The translations under genes and the position numbers were made by a program. Shown here one piece after another: positions 16,840 to 25,779 of a stretch of DNA of 64,000 bases. The notes beneath the pieces are model-generated. The model did not search any database. It was not told the origin of the DNA and saw nothing but the letters and a program-made list of their open reading frames with translations. Source of the stretch: Flavobacterium sp. (GTDB lineage: Bacteria > Bacteroidota > Bacteroidia > Flavobacteriales > Flavobacteriaceae); assembly GCF_004211145.1 (NCBI RefSeq), contig NZ_SEBS01000019.1, forward strand, positions 1 to 64,000. Reading direction: 5' to 3'. Numbering within the stretch: the stretch's first letter is position 1; each line of letters opens with the position of its first letter.

Positions 16840-17634
16840 ATGTCAGATAAGAATTTTGCACTCATCACGGGTGCCACGAGCGGAATAGGTTACGAACTCG
16901 CAAAGTTGTTCGCCCACGATAAATACAATTTGATAATAATTGCAAGAAGCCAGGACGAACTTGACGCGAAAGCACGCGAATTTGAGTCAATGGGAGTCGA
17001 GGTAGTAACGATCGCCAAAGATTTGTTCAGCCGCGACGAAGCGATGCAAGTCATTGAACAAATCAAAAGCAGCGGAATCCAAGTCGATGTGCTCGTTAAC
17101 AATGCAGGCCAGGGCGTTTACGGCTTATTCAAGGACAATGATATCGAACGTGAATTGTCGATAATAGACCTCAATATCGCTTCGACCGTAATCCTTACGA
17201 AGCATTTCGTAAAAGAGATGACGGCGAGAAACAGCGGTAAAATACTCAATCTTGCGTCGATTGCCAGCACGGTTCCCGGTCCGTGGCAAGCGGTTTACCA
17301 CGGCACGAAGGCATTCGTTTTGTCGTTCACCGAAGCCTTGCGATCAGAACTCGCCGACACTGACATTACTGTTACGGCGTTATTGCCGGGAGTTACCGAC
17401 ACCGACTTCTTCAACAAGGCCGATATGCAACAAAGCAAGGCGATACAGGATAAAGACGCGATGGCCGATCCTGCCGATGTGGCCAAAGACGGATACGAGG
17501 CGCTGATGGCGGGCAAAGATAAATTGATCTCAGGATTCAAAAATAAAGTGCAGGTCGCGATGGGTAACATAACGCCCGACACCGTTTTGGCCGACCAATT
17601 GAAGAAACAGCAGGAACCTGTCGATAACAAATAA
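16840..17634 (+). CDS. Short-chain dehydrogenase/reductase
   Basis: 264 residues, classical SDR. Cofactor motif TGATSGIG at 10-17, NNAG at 87-90, catalytic Ser 140, Tyr 153 and Lys 157 (YHGTK). The sequence around LVNNAGQGVYGLFKDN fits the DltE/YqjQ-like SDR branch. Substrate unknown. It is followed after 4 bp by a membrane-protein gene and then by small hydrophilic-protein genes, a common stress-island layout in Bacteroidota. Confidence 0.9.
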   Translation: MSDKNFALITGATSGIGYELAKLFAHDKYNLIIIARSQDELDAKAREFESMGVEVVTIAKDLFSRDEAMQVIEQIKSSGIQVDVLVNNAGQGVYGLFKDNDIERELSIIDLNIASTVILTKHFVKEMTARNSGKILNLASIASTVPGPWQAVYHGTKAFVLSFTEALRSELADTDITVTALLPGVTDTDFFNKADMQQSKAIQDKDAMADPADVAKDGYEALMAGKDKLISGFKNKVQVAMGNITPDTVLADQLKKQQEPVDNK

Positions 17635-17638
17635 CGTG

Positions 17639-18178
17639 ATGACAATGGCTTCCAAACCTATTTCTGCAAGACAACACGGCTTTTGCGATTGGGGATTTGC
17701 CGCAGCATTGTTCTTTTTACCACGATTGATGGGCGTGAACCATAAAGCCAAGACGTTTTACGACATCATGGGAGGCAACGTGGTCGCGATAAACGGCACA
17801 ACAGACCACGGCGTCGGGTTCCGGCGGTTGATTTCGGTCAAAACGCATGAGAAACTCGACATAGTCAATCTGTCGATTTTATATGGAATGTTCGCTGCCA
17901 GGATGATAAGGAAAGACAAAAGCGCGCTCGCGTTTCACTTCGGGCTTACGGCACTCGCGACGCTCCATGTTTTAAACACCGATTACAATTCTAATTTAAA
18001 TCCAAATACTATGACACGAGACGACAAAGAGCGCGACCTTGAAAATCCGGGCCGCCAAACGGACCAACCTTACAATGAGGACGACAAACGCGAACAATCG
18101 GAAAATGTTGGCGATGACCTCGAAAGCGATGACGATAATCTCGACGACGGCAGCGGAGCAACTGAAAGAGCCGAATAA
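17639..18178 (+). CDS. Membrane protein with acidic disordered tail (possible fusion)
   Basis: 179 residues from ATG 17639 (GTG 17636 and ATG 17645 are alternatives). The first 110 residues resemble SPW-like small membrane proteins: FCDWGFAAALFFLPRL, then a loop with RRLISVKTHEKLDIVNLS and helices LYGMFAARM and FHFGLTALATLHVLN. From an in-frame ATG at 18011 the rest is a highly charged, disordered 56-residue tail. That tail shares a pattern with the next gene product (TDQPYNEDDKRE against LDRPFNELKDDEKRD), so it may once have been a separate gene. Confidence 0.65.
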   Translation: MTMASKPISARQHGFCDWGFAAALFFLPRLMGVNHKAKTFYDIMGGNVVAINGTTDHGVGFRRLISVKTHEKLDIVNLSILYGMFAARMIRKDKSALAFHFGLTALATLHVLNTDYNSNLNPNTMTRDDKERDLENPGRQTDQPYNEDDKREQSENVGDDLESDDDNLDDGSGATERAE

Positions 18179-18191
18179 ACGACATCACATC

Positions 18192-18392
18192 ATGGGAACA
18201 CGACAAGTAAACAAAGACCGCAAGAATTTCAGCACCGACGAGCAGAAAATGGGTCGCGAGGATTTGGACGACCGCAAGCTCGACCGACCGTTCAACGAAT
18301 TGAAAGACGATGAGAAGCGCGACGGAAAGACGGCTTCAAAATCAAGTGAAACTATTGCCGACAGCTCGGCAAACAACAATCTTAAAAAGTAA
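18192..18392 (+). CDS. Small hydrophilic protein
   Basis: 66 residues from ATG 18192 (MGTRQVNKDRKNFSTDEQ). Extremely charged, no hydrophobic core, and probably disordered, like hydrophilins or KGG-type stress proteins. It shares the P-[YF]-N-E-x-D-D-x-K-R-like stretch with the tail encoded just upstream. 13 bp after the previous stop, so very likely co-transcribed with the SDR and membrane-protein genes. A protectant role is only an inference from composition. Confidence 0.65.
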   Translation: MGTRQVNKDRKNFSTDEQKMGREDLDDRKLDRPFNELKDDEKRDGKTASKSSETIADSSANNNLKK

Positions 18393-18414
18393 TGAAACCA
18401 TAAAAATCAAGATC

Positions 18415-18711
18415 ATGAAAAAAGCCTTCTTTTTGCTAAGCGCATTGCTTTGCGTAGGAATCGCATCGGCCCAGACCGATACGACAACGACTTCGAAAAC
18501 CTCGAAATCGAAAATGGAAAAATCGAAGAGTACGTCTTCGAAGAATAAGAAGAAATCCGGTTCGACCACGACGACACCTTCTACGAACAGCACAGATCGC
18601 AGGACAAACTCGACAGGCTCGCAACCAACAACTACTCCCGGCACGACCACTCCAAGTACTTCCAAATCATCTCCGACTCCCACAGGAAGTGGTGGAACGC
18701 CAACCAAGTAA
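18415..18711 (+). CDS. Small secreted Ser/Thr/Lys-rich protein
   Basis: 98 residues from ATG 18415. Signal peptide ending ASAQ (about residue 20), then a low-complexity mature part rich in Thr, Ser, Lys and Pro (TTTTPSTNSTDRRTNS and TTTPGTTTPSTSKSS). No fold expected. It resembles the 9590-9922 product in design. Last gene before a terminator, 22 bp after the previous stop, so it closes the SDR operon. Confidence 0.6.
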   Translation: MKKAFFLLSALLCVGIASAQTDTTTTSKTSKSKMEKSKSTSSKNKKKSGSTTTTPSTNSTDRRTNSTGSQPTTTPGTTTPSTSKSSPTPTGSGGTPTK

Positions 18712-18714
18712 TCC

Positions 18715-18742
18715 AAATCCCCGGCCGTGTCGGGATTTTTTT
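18715..18742 (+). terminator. Terminator of the SDR operon
   Basis: AAATCCC (18715-18721) pairs with GGGATTT (18732-18738) and a run of T follows to 18742. Confidence 0.75.
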
Positions 18743-18861
18743 GCGATAAATATAACAGTCGGGTTGACCCGATAAAAAAAGGTACACTAGTGCGCTCAAA
18801 TTGTGTAACGCGAAACGTGTATTCATTTTGTTACTTCACCCGTTAATAATCAGCACAAATC

Positions 18862-21018
18862 ATGAAACAACAAGATACCCGAGTAAACCATCAGAACGAC
18901 AAGCAGCAGGATCTGACGCTCAACAAATCCGACGCTAACGGAAAGGCCATGACTACTGATCACGGCGTTCGTATCAACGACGACAACAATTGGCTCAAGG
19001 CCGGCGAACGTGGTCCGTCGCTTTTGGAAGATTTTATCATGCGCGAGAAAATCACGCACTTCGATCATGAACGCATTCCTGAAAGGATCGTACATGCACG
19101 CGGCTCAGGCGCCCACGGATTTTTCGAAGTGACCAACCCGATTCCGCAGTTTACGAAAGCCAATTTCCTGCAACAGGCGCGCGAGAAGACGCCTGTGTTC
19201 GTGAGATTCTCAACTGTCGCAGGCTCGCGCGGCTCGACCGATCTTGCTCGCGACGTACGCGGATTCGCTGTTAAATTCTATACACAGGAGGGAAATTTTG
19301 ACCTCGTCGGGAACAACATTCCGGTATTCTTCATACAGGATGCGGCCAAGTTCCCCGACTTGATCCACGCGGTGAAACCCGAGCCACACAATGAAATTCC
19401 ACAGGCGGCATCGGCCCACGATACATTTTGGGACTTTATCTCATTGATGCCCGAATCGATGCACATGGTGATGTGGACCATGAGTGACCGCGCCATTCCA
19501 CGGAGTTACCGAATGATGGAAGGATTCGGCGTCCATACGTTTAGGTTGATCAACGACCAAGGTGAATCTCATTTCGTAAAATTCCATTGGAAACCGAAAC
19601 TGGGCACGCATGCCGTTGTTTGGGATGAAGCGCAAAAGATATCGGGTAAGAATCCTGACTTTCACCGCGAGGATTTGTGGGAGGCGATCGACACGGGGAA
19701 TTTCCCTGAATGGGAACTGGGTGTCCAGGTCATACCCGATGCCGACGAACACAATTTCGATTTCGACCTGCTCGACCCGACCAAGTTGATTCCTGAAGAA
19801 TTGGTTCCCGTAACTATCGTCGGACGCATGGTACTGAACCGCAACCCCGATAATTTCTTTGCCGAGACGGAACAGATAGCGTTTCATCCGGGACATATCG
19901 TTCCCGGAATCGATTTCACGAACGACCCGCTATTACAAGGACGTCTGTTTTCGTATACCGACACACAACTTTCAAGGCTTGGCGGCCCGAATTTCCACGA
20001 AATCCCGATCAACCGTCCCGTCGCACCCGTGCACAATAACCAACGCGACGGTATCGCACGACACGAGATTAATACGGGCCGCGTGAGTTATCACCCCAAT
20101 TCGCTTGGCGGCGGATGTCCATACCAGGCGATGGTTGCCGAAGGCGGCTTCACGAGTTTCAATGAACGCATCGACGCCGTGAAGGTACGTTCGCGCAGTG
20201 AGAGTTTCTCGGATCATTTCAGCCAGGCGCGGCTTTTCTACATCAGCCAGACCGAGGTGGAGCAAAAACACATCATTCGGGCGTTGCGGTTCGAACTCGG
20301 AAAAGTAAAGACCACTGCGATCCGCGTCAGGATGTTGGGACTGTTGTCTCAGATCGATGATTCACTCGCCCAGGAAGTCGCGAAAGGCCTTGGATTACCC
20401 GTTCCGCCGAAACCCGAGACGCCTATGAACCATGGTGTTTCGCCCGACAGTGATCCAAATGCACAAGAGCCGAAGCCGGTCGATACATCGCTTGCCCCTT
20501 CGGACGCACTCAGCATGATCAAAAACCCGACGATTTCACCCACGATCGCTTCGAGGAAAGTAGCGATCCTTTGCGCCGATGGAACGAACGAAGAAAGCGT
20601 AGCCGCGGTAAAGCTGGCGCTTTTGAAGGCGGATGCCAAAGGTTGTATCATTGCGCCTCATATGGGATTCATCACGACTGACCAGGGCGGGCAGGTTCCG
20701 GTTGATTTCAGTTTCCTGACTTCTTCGTCGGTGTTGTTCGATGCGATATACATTCCGGGCGGTTCGGGATTGGTAGAACTAGCCGAAAACGGAGATGTGA
20801 TGGAGTTCATTGAAGATGCGTACAAGCATTGTAAAGTGATCGCCGCGGAATCTGAAGGCGTCGAACTGATTGCGGGCACGAAATTCGCCTCTAAAAATGA
20901 AAACGCCGATGATACGGGCTTGTTGCTCGAAACCGAACCCGACCTGGCACAATTCGCACAACGCTTCACTGAAGCGATGGGCGCGCACCGAATCTGGGAG
21001 CGCGAAGCAATTCTTTAA
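18862..21018 (+). CDS. katE: Large-subunit catalase, HPII type
   Basis: 718 residues, the long clade 2 catalase. It splits hydrogen peroxide into water and oxygen using heme. By alignment with the HPII pattern the catalytic His is 78 (RIVHARGSGAHG), the distal Asn 151 (LVGNNIPVFF) and the heme-ligand Tyr 365 (RLFSYTDTQ). A C-terminal domain (about 560-718) of the DJ-1/PfpI glutamine-amidotransferase-like fold follows, as in all large catalases (KVAILCADGTNEE, YIPGGSG). No signal peptide: cytoplasmic. The neighbouring DUF892 gene 15 bp downstream is a usual partner. Confidence 0.96.
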   Translation: MKQQDTRVNHQNDKQQDLTLNKSDANGKAMTTDHGVRINDDNNWLKAGERGPSLLEDFIMREKITHFDHERIPERIVHARGSGAHGFFEVTNPIPQFTKANFLQQAREKTPVFVRFSTVAGSRGSTDLARDVRGFAVKFYTQEGNFDLVGNNIPVFFIQDAAKFPDLIHAVKPEPHNEIPQAASAHDTFWDFISLMPESMHMVMWTMSDRAIPRSYRMMEGFGVHTFRLINDQGESHFVKFHWKPKLGTHAVVWDEAQKISGKNPDFHREDLWEAIDTGNFPEWELGVQVIPDADEHNFDFDLLDPTKLIPEELVPVTIVGRMVLNRNPDNFFAETEQIAFHPGHIVPGIDFTNDPLLQGRLFSYTDTQLSRLGGPNFHEIPINRPVAPVHNNQRDGIARHEINTGRVSYHPNSLGGGCPYQAMVAEGGFTSFNERIDAVKVRSRSESFSDHFSQARLFYISQTEVEQKHIIRALRFELGKVKTTAIRVRMLGLLSQIDDSLAQEVAKGLGLPVPPKPETPMNHGVSPDSDPNAQEPKPVDTSLAPSDALSMIKNPTISPTIASRKVAILCADGTNEESVAAVKLALLKADAKGCIIAPHMGFITTDQGGQVPVDFSFLTSSSVLFDAIYIPGGSGLVELAENGDVMEFIEDAYKHCKVIAAESEGVELIAGTKFASKNENADDTGLLLETEPDLAQFAQRFTEAMGAHRIWEREAIL

Positions 21019-21033
21019 TTTAAAAATACGATT

Positions 21034-21606
21034 ATGAACAATTCAAATCCTAAAATAGTAGCCGCGGCGGCAGATGCTGCGCAAGAACTGAAAACACTTT
21101 TCGTCGATAGCCTGAAAGACATTTACTGGGCTGAAAATGCCTTGCTTAAAGCGTTGCCCAAAATGGCCGACAATGCGTCTTCGCCGAATTTGGCCTCAAT
21201 CATAAAAGACCATTTTACGCAAACCCAAAATCAAGTAGCGCGTCTCGAAAAGGTGTTCGAGCTGATTGGCGAAAAAGCCGAAGGGAAAAAATGTGAGGCC
21301 ATGGCTGGTTTGGTCAAGGAAGGCGACGGCATCCTCGAGGAAACCGCTTATGGACCGGTTCGCGACGCGGGCATCATCTCGGCCTCACAAAAAATCGAGC
21401 ATTATGAGATTGCCACCTATGGCACGCTCTGCGCATTCGCGAAGACGTTGGGAGAGAACGATGCCGCAAAACTGCTGATGCAAACATTGGCCGAAGAAAA
21501 ACAAGCCGATATGCTGTTGAGCGATGTAGCTTACAACGCGATTAACTTCGATGCCGCTGAAGAGCTCGAATCGGGGTCCGCGAATAAACCGCTATCGAAA
21601 AAATAA
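21034..21606 (+). CDS. DUF892/YciF ferritin-like protein
   Basis: 190 residues. Four-helix bundle of the YciE/YciF (DUF892) family: LKTLFVDSLKDIYWAENALLKALPKM starts the first helix, and the di-iron-type residues recur in SASQKIEHYEIATYGTL and LAEEKQADMLL. These proteins are induced by oxidative, osmotic or starvation stress and look like small rubrerythrin relatives; the exact reaction is unknown. 15 bp after katE, probably the same transcript, and followed by a strong terminator. Confidence 0.9.
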   Translation: MNNSNPKIVAAAADAAQELKTLFVDSLKDIYWAENALLKALPKMADNASSPNLASIIKDHFTQTQNQVARLEKVFELIGEKAEGKKCEAMAGLVKEGDGILEETAYGPVRDAGIISASQKIEHYEIATYGTLCAFAKTLGENDAAKLLMQTLAEEKQADMLLSDVAYNAINFDAAEELESGSANKPLSKK

Positions 21607-21618
21607 ATTTTAATTCAC

Positions 21619-21645
21619 AAGCCCTTACTAAAGGGCTTTTTTTAT
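21619..21645 (+). terminator. Terminator of katE operon
   Basis: AAGCCCTT (21619-21626), loop ACTA, AAGGGCTT (21631-21638), then T-run. Confidence 0.85.
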
Positions 21646-21653
21646 ACCGGGAG

Positions 21654-21732
21654 GCTGTGACAAACTTTTCTGCGAAAAATTTTTGTCACCAAATGTGTTG
21701 CACCTTTTTATTTTGAGTTTGGTTGTCACAGC
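21654..21732. repeat. Inverted GCTGTGACAA / TTGTCACAGC pair
   Basis: Ten-base perfect inverted copies at 21654-21663 and 21723-21732, with a third TTGTCAC copy at 21683-21689 and the palindromic AAAAATTTTT beside it. The arms are 59 bp apart, so a folded element or a set of protein sites is possible. The remaining spacer to 21892 is AT-rich and empty. Confidence 0.45.
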
Positions 21733-21892
21733 AACTATCCAAGAAACACGGATATAAGTTCAATCGACGTAAACGGCTATCGTCTTAAAAAATTATGCAC
21801 GCACTTCCTTCAATCTTACAATGCGAAAAGCTGGTTTGGTATTTAACTTTAGGATACGAACTTACAAATCATATTAACTAAAGAATACCGTC

Positions 21893-22141
21893 ATGAAAGA
21901 TGTAAAAATCCTTATCGGAGCGAGCCTTTTGTCACTAATTACGCTCGCATCGTGCAGATATACGCACGTCGACCCATCTGAAAATGAAGAAAGCAACCCG
22001 TCAGTTCCCGCACAGGAACCGGCACACGCCAAGCGGACGGAATCGGCTACGATTTCCCAAAATGACACGATCGATACTAAAAGCAGCAACCCGAAGGGTG
22101 ACGTCAAACCGCACACTACGGGAACTGCGCCTGATAAGTAA
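21893..22141 (+). CDS. Small lipoprotein
   Basis: 82 residues. Lipobox LASC with Cys 21, then a short disordered tail rich in Glu, Pro, Thr and Lys. Probably anchored in the inner or outer membrane. No domain. Alone between spacers of about 250 and 290 bp. Confidence 0.6.
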   Translation: MKDVKILIGASLLSLITLASCRYTHVDPSENEESNPSVPAQEPAHAKRTESATISQNDTIDTKSSNPKGDVKPHTTGTAPDK

Positions 22142-22431
22142 GACGTGCGATTGTCATGTAAACGACACTTGAAAAAATTTGAGGCTTTGCGTCGCGTTGA
22201 CCGCACGAATGCCTCGCAGTACTCAGACGAATCGACAAGGGAAGCACAGATTTGCATCGCAGGGTGCTTTCGTGGGTGACTGAATGTTTGAACTGGATTG
22301 ACAATATTCCGAATGATAACTAGTTGGATTTTGTAACAGATTATATCATAATAAAAATTTTACAACCACTGAAAAACATCATATAACGATGAACATTTGT
22401 TAATTCCGAAATTTGGGTAAGTTGAAACGCC

Positions 22432-23088
22432 ATGAGAAAACTACTTAAAAATAACGGATTGTCGCTCTTCTTTTTGTCGGCTTTCGTGGTTTCGATGTTG
22501 GGTCAGATATGGTTCGGATTCGAGGAATACAACAAGGAACTTATCGAAGACGGTGGCCAAAAAGTCACGTTGGTTTCGTACCTGACCTCGGGACATTTCC
22601 TGCAATCGACGTTTGAGAATTGGGAAAGCGAATTCCTGCAAATGGCATTATTCGTATTGGTCACGATAGTGCTTCAGCAAAAAGGCTCGTCTGAATCGAA
22701 AGACTTCGACAAACAAGAAGAAGTTGATCGCGAGCCTTCGCCGAATCGAAAAAATGCGCCATGGCCCGTCAAAAGAGGAGGATGGATGCTCTCAATCTAC
22801 AACCATTCATTGACCATCGCACTCACACTGCTTTTCATAGCCGCGTTCGGCCTTCACTTTTACGGCAGTTTGAAAGATGAAAATGTGCGATTGGCACTTA
22901 AAGGCGAATCTCTTGAAAACGTGTCCGACTATATTTCAGACTCACGGTTCTGGTTCGAATCGTTCCAGAACTGGCAGAGCGAATTCCTTTCAGTGTTTGC
23001 GATCATCGTACTGTCGATATTTCTTAGGCAGAAAGGTTCGCCCCAATCAAAACCCGTCGACGCACCCAATTTTGAAACCGGAGAATAA
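22432..23088 (+). CDS. DUF6766-type membrane protein with internal duplication
   Basis: 218 residues. Two homologous halves, each a hydrophobic helix pair: the first half has FENWESEFLQMALFVLVTIV then LQQKGSSESK, the second FQNWQSEFLSVFAIIVLSIF then LRQKGSPQSK. A charged linker of about 30 residues joins them. The pattern fits DUF6766, a family of unknown function found next to catalase and CinA-like genes. Inner-membrane location is expected. 6 bp before the next gene. Confidence 0.8.
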   Translation: MRKLLKNNGLSLFFLSAFVVSMLGQIWFGFEEYNKELIEDGGQKVTLVSYLTSGHFLQSTFENWESEFLQMALFVLVTIVLQQKGSSESKDFDKQEEVDREPSPNRKNAPWPVKRGGWMLSIYNHSLTIALTLLFIAAFGLHFYGSLKDENVRLALKGESLENVSDYISDSRFWFESFQNWQSEFLSVFAIIVLSIFLRQKGSPQSKPVDAPNFETGE

Positions 23089-23094
23089 TTCGAT

Positions 23095-23589
23095 ATGCCT
23101 TCAAAACAAGTAATCGACTGCAGCAAATTGTTGGCTGCCCAAAAATTTAAAATAGCATTCGCGGAAAGCGCGACTGCGGGCCGAATGTGTGCCGAATTTG
23201 CGATGACGCCGAATTCGGGAGACATACTGCTGGGTGGGTTGACGTGTTACGACATGTGCGTCAAGGAAGGAATTTTGAAGATTCGGAGGGCGCTTTTTGA
23301 GAAATTCACACCCGAATCGAGCGAGATCACGGCCCTCATGGCCAAATCAGTAAAGAAATTGTTAGATGCCGATATTGTAGTCGCAGTGACCGGACTCACG
23401 GCACCGGGCGGAAGCGAGACTGAAGAAAAGCCCGTGGGCACGATGTTTCTTCACATCATCACACCTTTCGGGGAGGTGCCGCATTCAGAATGGTTTGACG
23501 GTGAGGCAGAAGCAGTCGTTTTGCGAACAATCGATAAAGCGGCTGAATTAATAACCACTAATATCAAAACCCACCAAAAGAAAAAATAA
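23095..23589 (+). CDS. CinA-type nicotinamide-nucleotide amidohydrolase
   Basis: 164 residues: the C-terminal (PncC) domain of CinA only, without the N-terminal molybdopterin-binding-like half of full CinA. Family blocks are IAFAESATAGRM, GGLTCYDMCVKEGIL and VAVTGLTAPGGSETEEKPVG. PncC-type enzymes deamidate nicotinamide mononucleotide in NAD recycling. GGLTCYD in place of the more usual GGxxxY(s/n) block suggests a divergent paralogue, so activity is not certain. Its stop TAA shares its last base with the next ATG (TAATG). Confidence 0.82.
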   Translation: MPSKQVIDCSKLLAAQKFKIAFAESATAGRMCAEFAMTPNSGDILLGGLTCYDMCVKEGILKIRRALFEKFTPESSEITALMAKSVKKLLDADIVVAVTGLTAPGGSETEEKPVGTMFLHIITPFGEVPHSEWFDGEAEAVVLRTIDKAAELITTNIKTHQKKK

Positions 23590-25778
23590 TGATTACGACC
23601 GTTACGCCATGGGCTGCAACCGCTCAAAACGATATAGACGGAAGCGACGTACTTTATCAAAAAAAAGTCGGCGGTTACGATTTTCAATTTTACAACACAG
23701 GAGATTCTATTTGGGTTACGGTAACGTGGCCGAGTGCAGCGAGATTCGCGTTTCGTTTGGCTTTCGGCATGAACAGTAATTTTGATGATGTGGAATTTCT
23801 CGATAGCTGTCAAGATGTCGTGATCAACGCTGACACGCGCCTTGCGGCCTATGCTATCGAAGTCCAATTTCCGGATGCTGGGCAACCGATATTCCGATAC
23901 ACGACGAAATTCACGGTAAAGTTCCCGATATTGATCCCGTTCTGGCCTCGCGATATTTTACCGCTTACCGATAACGGTCGAATAGAGAACACCACTGGCG
24001 CGATTCATGCGCACCAGGAAGGCGGTAGGTCGGGACAAATGTTCTTTAGTATGACGACACCTAAGGAAGCTACGGTTTTCTATATGCAGAACCTCACGGC
24101 CATGGGTGAGTATTGCGACACTTCGAAGACCGACGTACTCGATTCGGTCGGAGGCAAATGGCCTGAGATCGGATTTCAATTTCCCGTGAACAAGGAGCAA
24201 CCGATTCCCGCCGATGTCGAATTCATAATTTCAGATGCGTTTGTCGTACTCGATGAATCCGTGCCGCGCGACGATATTCAAACCACTTGTATGTTTCTCG
24301 ATTATCTTGCGAAGGTTTATCTGTTACTGCCGCGTCCCGAAACCGTTTCGCACGATTGGCCCGAGATAGCCGAGAAGGTTGCCGCCGACTTGCTCCACAA
24401 CAAGGGGTGCTGGACCCAGACCTTTGGGGTGCCGTACCTGAATGCATATGTAGGCGATTACAAGACGCCGTCGGAGATCATGGTGCAGTTAGCCGTTAAA
24501 CTCCCGCTTCAGGAATATCTGGAATGGAAAGGCGAAAGCCACCAACTGTTCGATGACCTGAATTCGGGGCTGGAGCATTTTTACGACGAGCGCGTGAAGT
24601 CGATCGTGCGATGGCATCCGGCGCTTGAGGATGAACTCGACAATTCCGAGGAACAAAAGCGCGCCATGGTCATGGATTCATGGTATCTGCACCATCCGCT
24701 TATGAACCTCGCGCGCATGGGTTTGAAAGGAAAAGAGGAAGACGGGAAATTGTTTTTCGATTCTATCGACTTCGCAATCCGCGTTGCACATCATTTCGAC
24801 TACGAATGGCCGGTGTTTTATAAAATGACGACGCTTGAAGTCTTGAAAGCCGAAACGAAACCAGGAAAAGGCGGCGAGTTCGACGTCGCGGGCTCTTACG
24901 CGCATGTGATGATGCTCGCCTACAAGCTTTCGGGCGAGCAGAAATATCTCAACGAGGCTAAGAAAGCCGTCAAAAAACTCGAAGGGCTCGGCTTCGGAAT
25001 TTTCTATCAGGCGAACAACACCGCATTCTCGGCGGGCGTGTTGCTCGATCTGTATCTTGAGACGAATGATAAGAAGTACCTGCAATTGAGTTACAGTTGC
25101 CTCGCTGCAATCTTTAGGAATGTGCGACTTTGGGATTGTAAGTATGGCTTCGGAAAAAATATCCCCGATTTTTTTGCGGTTTTCCCGTTGAACGACGCAC
25201 CTTACACGGCGGCGTACGAGGAGTTGGAAGTCTACGCCGCGCTGTCGGAATACCTGATCCGCGCGAAGGATGTTGACCTGATGCCCGCGCTCAAAATCCT
25301 AATCCCCGAGTTCATCAAGTACGCGATTACCCGATTGCCGTATTACTATCCCGCGATGCTGCCCGCCGCAATGATTTCAGCCGACGTCAAGACCGGCGAA
25401 ATCCAAAGAGATCTTGCCGTGCCGCTCGAGGATATGCAGGACGGCTGGCACAAAAGCGGGAAAGTAGGACAGGAAGTGTACGGTTCGGGTTTGCCGTTCG
25501 CCGTCGTTCCGCGACAGTATTTCAAGACCAAGGCGGGATTTATGATTTTTGTGGACTATCCCGTAACCCACGTACGAAACGGTGAAAACGCGTTCAAGTT
25601 TACAATCGTCGGCAGCGAATCGCTCCAATGCTCGGTAGAGCTCATGCACGTTCCGCACAAGGTCGCCGCGACATTGACAATCGAATCGATGCAATATCGC
25701 AAATACGAAAGTGTGGAAAGCAAATCCAAAAAGAAGTTCGCGATTCCAGGAAACACTACCGTTCGGATCAGTTGGTAG
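23589..25778 (+). CDS. Large cytoplasmic protein, possible alpha/alpha-toroid enzyme, unrecognised
   Basis: 729 residues, no signal peptide and no membrane segment. By pattern: a beta-rich N-terminal part (about 1-235), a helical middle (about 245-600) with repeated helix pairs and aromatic/acidic loops (HFDYEWPVFYKMT, GGEFDVAGSYAHVMMLAYKL, YQANNTAFSAGVLLDLYLE) such as are seen in (alpha/alpha)6 glycosidases and lyases, and a beta-rich C-terminus (about 630-729). I cannot assign a family. ATG overlaps the CinA-type stop, so the two are co-translated. Converges with the SDR gene with one base between stops. Confidence 0.7.
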   Translation: MITTVTPWAATAQNDIDGSDVLYQKKVGGYDFQFYNTGDSIWVTVTWPSAARFAFRLAFGMNSNFDDVEFLDSCQDVVINADTRLAAYAIEVQFPDAGQPIFRYTTKFTVKFPILIPFWPRDILPLTDNGRIENTTGAIHAHQEGGRSGQMFFSMTTPKEATVFYMQNLTAMGEYCDTSKTDVLDSVGGKWPEIGFQFPVNKEQPIPADVEFIISDAFVVLDESVPRDDIQTTCMFLDYLAKVYLLLPRPETVSHDWPEIAEKVAADLLHNKGCWTQTFGVPYLNAYVGDYKTPSEIMVQLAVKLPLQEYLEWKGESHQLFDDLNSGLEHFYDERVKSIVRWHPALEDELDNSEEQKRAMVMDSWYLHHPLMNLARMGLKGKEEDGKLFFDSIDFAIRVAHHFDYEWPVFYKMTTLEVLKAETKPGKGGEFDVAGSYAHVMMLAYKLSGEQKYLNEAKKAVKKLEGLGFGIFYQANNTAFSAGVLLDLYLETNDKKYLQLSYSCLAAIFRNVRLWDCKYGFGKNIPDFFAVFPLNDAPYTAAYEELEVYAALSEYLIRAKDVDLMPALKILIPEFIKYAITRLPYYYPAMLPAAMISADVKTGEIQRDLAVPLEDMQDGWHKSGKVGQEVYGSGLPFAVVPRQYFKTKAGFMIFVDYPVTHVRNGENAFKFTIVGSESLQCSVELMHVPHKVAATLTIESMQYRKYESVESKSKKKFAIPGNTTVRISW

Positions 25779-25779
25779 T

